DNA from: Primulina eburnea
Lineage: Eukaryota > Streptophyta > Magnoliopsida > Lamiales > Gesneriaceae
Assembly (NCBI RefSeq): GCF_022965805.1
Contig: NC_133108.1
Coordinates: forward strand, 44,276,051-44,340,050
Direction: 5' to 3'
Length of the DNA: 64,000 nucleotides
The notes under the pieces were generated by a model. That model searched no databases, was not told where the DNA came from, and saw only the letters and a program-made list of their open reading frames with translations. Shown piece after piece: positions 59,392-64,000 of the stretch. A program made the translations under genes and the position numbers. How positions within the stretch are numbered: the stretch's first letter is position 1; each line of letters begins with the position of its first letter.

Positions 59392-60482
59392 ACCTTCTTA
59401 TAGATAATAACTATTATATTATCTCTCCTCAAAAAAAAAAACTATTATATTATCTTATCATAGCAGGTAATTCCTCGGAAGTTGGCATATTTTGTCAAGA
59501 CCAAGGATGTAGTATCTTACGATGGAAATCTAGGCACATTTGTGAGTGGTCCAAAAAACTGAAACTTTAAATTTTCCCCGTCGACATTAATATTTTTGGA
59601 GAAAAATGTGAATGAAATTTGGAATTGAATTATAAATGTAACATATATGGAAAGACGATATATATTTATACATAGCAATAAATTCGTTCATACGTACATT
59701 ATATTATATATTGTTGCAAATTAAACTTCCATTGACACAACGTTTCAAAGTCCAGGTAGCGAGTTTAGGGAAATATGGTGTTCAATAACTTGGCATTTAT
59801 TACTCTTTCTTTCACTCAAATAGGAAAAAACGTCGTGTGGTTTTACGAGAAAGCTTTGGGTCGAGTCAAACGATACAAGATATTACTGTCGTTCCTATTT
59901 TTACAATCAAGTACTATAAGCATATAATTGTGATAAAGTGAATAAGTAAGTTGCTTCGAGGTTCCTAAGTGTATCAACATTCTGAAAAGAACGGGGATTT
60001 AAAAAATGGTCAATGTGAACCACAAATTAAGGAAATGGTCACATTTTAACTATACAAAGTTTGCCAGTTGTTTGAGTTGATAATTAAAATATTATCTTGG
60101 AATAGAAATTTGAGGCTAGTTGTCAATGTGGGTAGCTGCAAGCCACGGCTATGTACGTACCATATAGAAGGAAGGTGTCAATTTGAGCAATTAAGTTATC
60201 ATTTAAAACAAATGAATAATTTGTCAAAAACTACGATAAAAGTTTCTATAATATGGTGTGATTCAATCTTGATTATTATTATTATGTGATATTCGATTGA
60301 AACAGATGTTCTCTAAGTTGTTCAAGCGATAAAATGCTTTTATATTTGTAGATTAACCTTTTTACAGAAGACATAAGGCGAATGAGCTCAAGTGCACTAC
60401 CAAGAAAATACCTTTTTTTTTTTTTTAAGATTTCCCTTTCCGGAGTGCATGCGCATGAACTACTGAACTAGTCCGAAAAGTG
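59392..60482. other. Gene-free region
   Basis: No supported gene. Confidence 0.45.

Positions 60483-60538
<56 letters not shown>
60483..60538. repeat. (AT)n microsatellite
   Basis: A pure AT tract of about 56 bases. Confidence 0.95.
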
Positions 60539-60542
<4 letters not shown>

Positions 60543-61027
60543 CGGCTAAATTTATATATGTTCAAAATCACAAAAACTATATGTTTTCTTGGTCAAAATG
60601 AGTTTGACTCTAAATTTTCAAACTTATTAATGAGCTATTTTAGTTATTACTCGAAAATAAATGCAAGGTTCAAAATATATTTATTCAATATATAATTAAA
60701 TCATTTTATCGAATAAAATAATTTAGACTCGTGATTTTGAATACAAATCAAACGTTTTTTTTGAGCCGGCTCCGAGCTCCTAACTGAATTAAATGTGAGA
60801 GCCTAATGGTTGAAGACATATTTGATAAACAATATGCGCCCAAACACACACACACATATAAATATATATATCTATATATATAATACACGTGCTTAGACCA
60901 TTTTTAGTTTAACATGTGTAGCACATATCATACATATCATATTTGATACGTATAATTTCATGTGACCGTACATCATTGGGTGATATTATTTTTATTTATA
61001 GGTCATATCTGATTAAAGACAATGTAA
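60539..61027. other. Gene-free region
   Basis: AT-rich DNA with ACACACACAC and ATAT runs near 60845-60885. No supported gene. Confidence 0.45.
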
Positions 61028-61156
61028 TTAATACGTAGAGTTTAGTGCCCACAAACGGGGACCTGCAGGTGACAACGCTTTATTCAGGAGGAGAACAAAC
61101 GTCAATGACCCAAGGGTGACAATAGCAAAACCCTTCCACACCCATTGCTCAGTCAT
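61028..61156 (-). CDS. Candidate 42-residue single-pass membrane peptide
   Basis: A short frame from ATG at 61156 encodes MTEQWVWKGFAIVTLGSLTF, then a further hydrophobic stretch (VLLLNKAL) and the polar tail SPAGPRLWALNSTY. One membrane helix is predicted by eye at about residues 9-25. The ATG lies within six bases of a good acceptor-like sequence (TCTTTTAAAG), preceded on the minus strand by a long pyrimidine tract, so this may be the coding exon of a gene with a 5' untranslated first exon. Codon usage is richer in GC than the flanks. I do not recognise the family. It sits about 0.2 kb from the divergent TRM-like gene. It could be chance, or the remnant of a longer gene. Confidence 0.4.
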   Translation of the reverse strand: MTEQWVWKGFAIVTLGSLTFVLLLNKALSPAGPRLWALNSTY

Positions 61157-61362
61157 ACCTTTAAAAGAGCAGAAAGCGGGAGTTAGTTCTCGACAGATGA
61201 AAAAATAAGAAAGATAAAAAAAAAAAAGCAAAAGTAGAAGAAGATAGAGAAGGAACTGAATCTGAATCCAAATGGTGACGTTAACTTCACTGGATAAAGA
61301 GTGTGTGTGATAGTTGGGAGACTCAAGTGTCGCCTGGAAGTGACGTCATTCATCGGCGAATT

Positions 61363-64000
61363 ATGATGGGCTCCGGGAATGAGAAGAATCTGGAGATACA
61401 GGTGCAGAAGCAAATGGGTTGCATGGCTGGCTTCTTCCACCTCTTTAATCGCCACCGCGTCTCTTCCACCAAGCGCCTCCCTTTTTCTGCGGTATGATTT
61501 TGTTCTCTGTCAAAGTTTGTCTTTAATGAAGTTTCCTTGGATTTATAGTAATATTTCGCCATTAATTTCTAGGCTGTGGGTACGATTTCGGATCCGAATA
61601 TGCCAGTTCCCGTGTCACTGGCCGTTTCTAGGGAATTCACAATGCCAAGCCTGGAACCGGCGGAGCAGGTGGTGGTGCCGGAGGTGGTTGAGTTTCCCCC
61701 TAAATCACCTCTTCTTCTGCCTATATTCAATTTGAAAGAAGGCAACAAGTCCTCGTGGAAGTTCAACAAAGAAGCCCCGAGGCTGTCGCTCGACAGTAGA
61801 GCTACCACGGATGCAAAGGGAGGCCTCCACCCCAAAAAGATCCGAACTTCCGCCTCAATTCTGTCCACGGCGAGTCGATGCGACAGCATCGGAAGTGACA
61901 CGTCCGATGGCTGCCAGAACAGGTCTCCCAGTGTCATAGCGAGGCTCATGGGTCTGGAGCCATTGCCCAATTCATCCGACTCTGAAACCGAAAAGAAGCC
62001 TGAGCTGAGGAGATCCGCCTCCGAATCGAGAGCCTCAAGATATCTGTTTCACTCTCGATTCATCACAGAGCAGCCAAGTGAATCCCTTCTCCACAATGCG
62101 CCAATGGCTGCCCATTGTGCAGATCCAAGGGACCATTTATTAAAGAATACTTGCAAGGCCGAACTGTCTAAGGCATCAAACAGGGCCAACTTCAATTCTC
62201 CATCTCCATGGAAAGCTCCGCAGCAGCAACGCAGAATCTTCTTTGATTCAGGGGACATTTTCCCAGAACCTAAACAGACTGTATCAGTCTACGGCGAGAT
62301 TGAGAAGAGATTGAAGGTGAGGGGTATGGACGAGCCGTCGAAAAATTTAGAGAATTTGAAACAGATCCTCGAAGCTTTGCAACTGAAAGGGCTTCTGCAC
62401 TCCAAGAATCCGAATAAAATCAGCCACCGAATCTTTGTTTACGACGAGTCACCAATCGTGGTAATGCAACCTTCGAACAGAAGAAACGTCAGTGACTATG
62501 CACGGCCAAACAGTAGAAGTCAAGCCCGTAGCGATCCCCGTAATCACGGTGTCTACGGTGAAAATCCTCAGTCAATAAGCCCTCGCCGGAACCGCAGCGT
62601 GTGGAGTCCAACTCGGGCCGGTGAAAGCCCGAGTCCAGCGGCTCGAAATGAATGCAATGCGGGTCCCCGACGGTCAAACTCCATAGTCAAACCGAAACCG
62701 TTGAGCGTTGAAACCCATAGGAAACTGAAGAATCCAGCGGACAATCGCAGAGTCTCTCCCCTCAACTCCCCGAAGCTCAACACCAGAAGAACCAGACCAG
62801 ATCCAACGGCCAAGATCAACAAGAAAGAGAAGATCACGACCGTTACCACTGACGAAGGCGAATCTTCATCCATCTCTGGAAGCAGCATCACTACATCAAC
62901 CGATACCGAGGTAATGTACCATTAAAATCATTAATTACCGCTTGTATTGCTGTAGAATAAATGGTTGATTTAATACAGAGGCCGAAGACTGTGGAATACA
63001 AAGAAGGAAGGAATTTATTGGAGAGATGTGATAAGCTGCTCCAGAGCATTGCGGAGATGAATGGAACTGATGCGCAGCCGAGTCCCGTGTCAGTTCTTGA
63101 CTCGTCTCTCTACAAGGACGAACCATTCACCCCTTCACCTGTTACAGCCAGACGTAATCTTGATTTCAAAGGTTGAATTTTTATTCCCATACATATTTTT
63201 TTATCAAATTTATATGGTCTTACTAGTTGTATCAAGATTTTGCAGAATATTTCTTATCGGAGTAATGATATACAAAAAAATCAGATTTAATTCATGATGC
63301 ACTAAAAAAATCTAAGATGGTTTTGTGCTTCATTAATTTATAGATAGATATATGCAAAATAATTGCTCACGCATTCTTGATTCTTGTAATTGGGAAGAAA
63401 TTAATGAAAGTCGAAGCTCGAGCCAGTGGTACCTAACTGTCTAGTACTTGAATATTATTGCATTACTGGATTGTGCAAGAACTTGGGTAAGTGTTGTGCT
63501 ACATTTTAGCCACACTTGAATCAATTTTTGTGGATGACTTCTAAATGCTGGCTTGAATAATTGAAATATTTCTGTCCTGAACCTTTACAATATCTGATTT
63601 GGATTGTGTTTCTTGGATGTCGTAGCAAATCTGATCTCAATAAATATAATATAGTCCAATTATTTAAGAATGGAGGGACACTGGTGCCCACACTTTCTTC
63701 ATGTGGTCCTTGTATGCTGAGGGTATGTATGTAGTTGGTTTATCATCGAACTTCAAGAGACATATTACAATGTATGAAGGAATGGATCGTCTGAATTGGA
63801 ATTTGCGAACACACTTTCCAGCTATTGGAAATGACAAAGTGCCTCCTAATTTTCGTTTAACCGTCATGTTTTTATTTATGTCAAATTTATGCATGCAGAC
63901 GAATCGGGCGAATTGGAGGAAGAAGTATGGAGCCCATTCGCATCATCAACTAGATTGAAATGGCAAAAAGAAACATGGGGTGACTGCGATTTTATGTACA
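61363..64000 (+). CDS. TRM/LONGIFOLIA-like protein (DUF3741/DUF4378 family), 3' end outside window
   Basis: Exons 61363-61491, 61573-62910, 62979-63171 and 63899 onward splice in phase; the gene continues past the window. Landmarks in order: KQMGCMAGFFHLFNRHRVSS at the N-terminus, PRLSLDSRA, SPSVIARLMGLEPLP (the DUF3741/VARLMGL motif), VYGEIEKRLKVRGMDEPSKN then LKQILEALQLKGLLHSKN, the long Ser/Arg/Pro-rich stretch SPRRNRSVWSPTR, PSPVSVLDSSLYKDEPFTPS, and the start of the next block (WSPFASSTR). The C-terminal DUF4378 would lie outside. Such TON1-recruiting-motif proteins link TON1/PP2A to cortical microtubules and influence cell shape. The order and spacing are closest to Arabidopsis TRM5 (At3g63430) in my memory. 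Two ATGs lie at 61363 and 61366; I took the first. Confidence 0.85.

Noticed and set aside
61569..61970. Open frames antisense to the TRM-like exon
   Set aside because: They are shadows of a long exon with strongly biased codons.

Overview
The window is nuclear DNA from a flowering plant, most likely a eudicot. It has GT-AG introns, AT-rich spacers, long (AT)n tracts, MITEs, TRIM and SINE retroelements, and plant-specific genes: a SULTR3 sulfate transporter, NETWORKED, a vicilin, the plastid methyltransferase VTE3 and a TON1-recruiting-motif protein. The vicilin type and the repeat family with GTGAGACNGTCTCAC ends feel Lamiales-like (sesame or gesneriad relatives), but that is an impression, not a measurement.

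Layout. 0-7.4 kb: a PNRC-motif protein (+), an intact ten-exon WD40 subunit of the tRNA m7G methyltransferase (-), and a decayed 2-oxoglutarate/Fe(II) oxygenase pseudogene (-). 7.4-15.9 kb: gene-free, with an LTR-like element, a tandem array of TRIM LTRs, an (AT)n tract bracketed by direct repeats, and two MITEs. 16-24.5 kb: a SULTR3 transporter (+) and a NET1 actin-binding protein (-) facing tail to tail. 24.6-35 kb: gene-free and rich in MITEs. 35.7-38.6 kb: type I inositol-polyphosphate 5-phosphatase (+). 39-41.3 kb: two MITEs and a tRNA-type SINE with a 19-bp target duplication. 42.0-44.2 kb: a vicilin seed-storage gene (-) with a seed-type promoter. 45.8-47.2 kb: a solo-LTR-like insertion. 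47.5-50.0 kb: remnants of a protein kinase and of a calmodulin-like gene. 51.2-53.1 kb: VTE3 (-). 54.9-56.7 kb: an AMT2-clade ammonium transporter (+). 57-61 kb: gene-free. 61.0-64 kb: a small membrane-peptide ORF (-) divergent from a TRM/LONGIFOLIA-like gene (+) that runs off the window.

How the genes relate. This is a eukaryotic neighbourhood of independently transcribed genes, not an operon. Functions range over tRNA modification, sulfate and ammonium transport, inositol-phosphate signalling, actin-membrane linkage, seed storage, tocopherol/plastoquinone synthesis and microtubule organisation. Several genes recall Arabidopsis loci in two chromosome-3 blocks (around At3g22xxx and At3g63xxx), which suggests conserved ancestral gene order.

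Quality. Three otherwise well-conserved genes (SULTR3, NET1, VTE3) each carry one single-base frame break, two of them losses in G runs. These may be assembly errors rather than real lesions. The oxygenase and kinase remnants carry several lesions or lack large parts and look like true pseudogenes. I found no evidence for a novel multi-gene system. The most unusual material is in the repeats.
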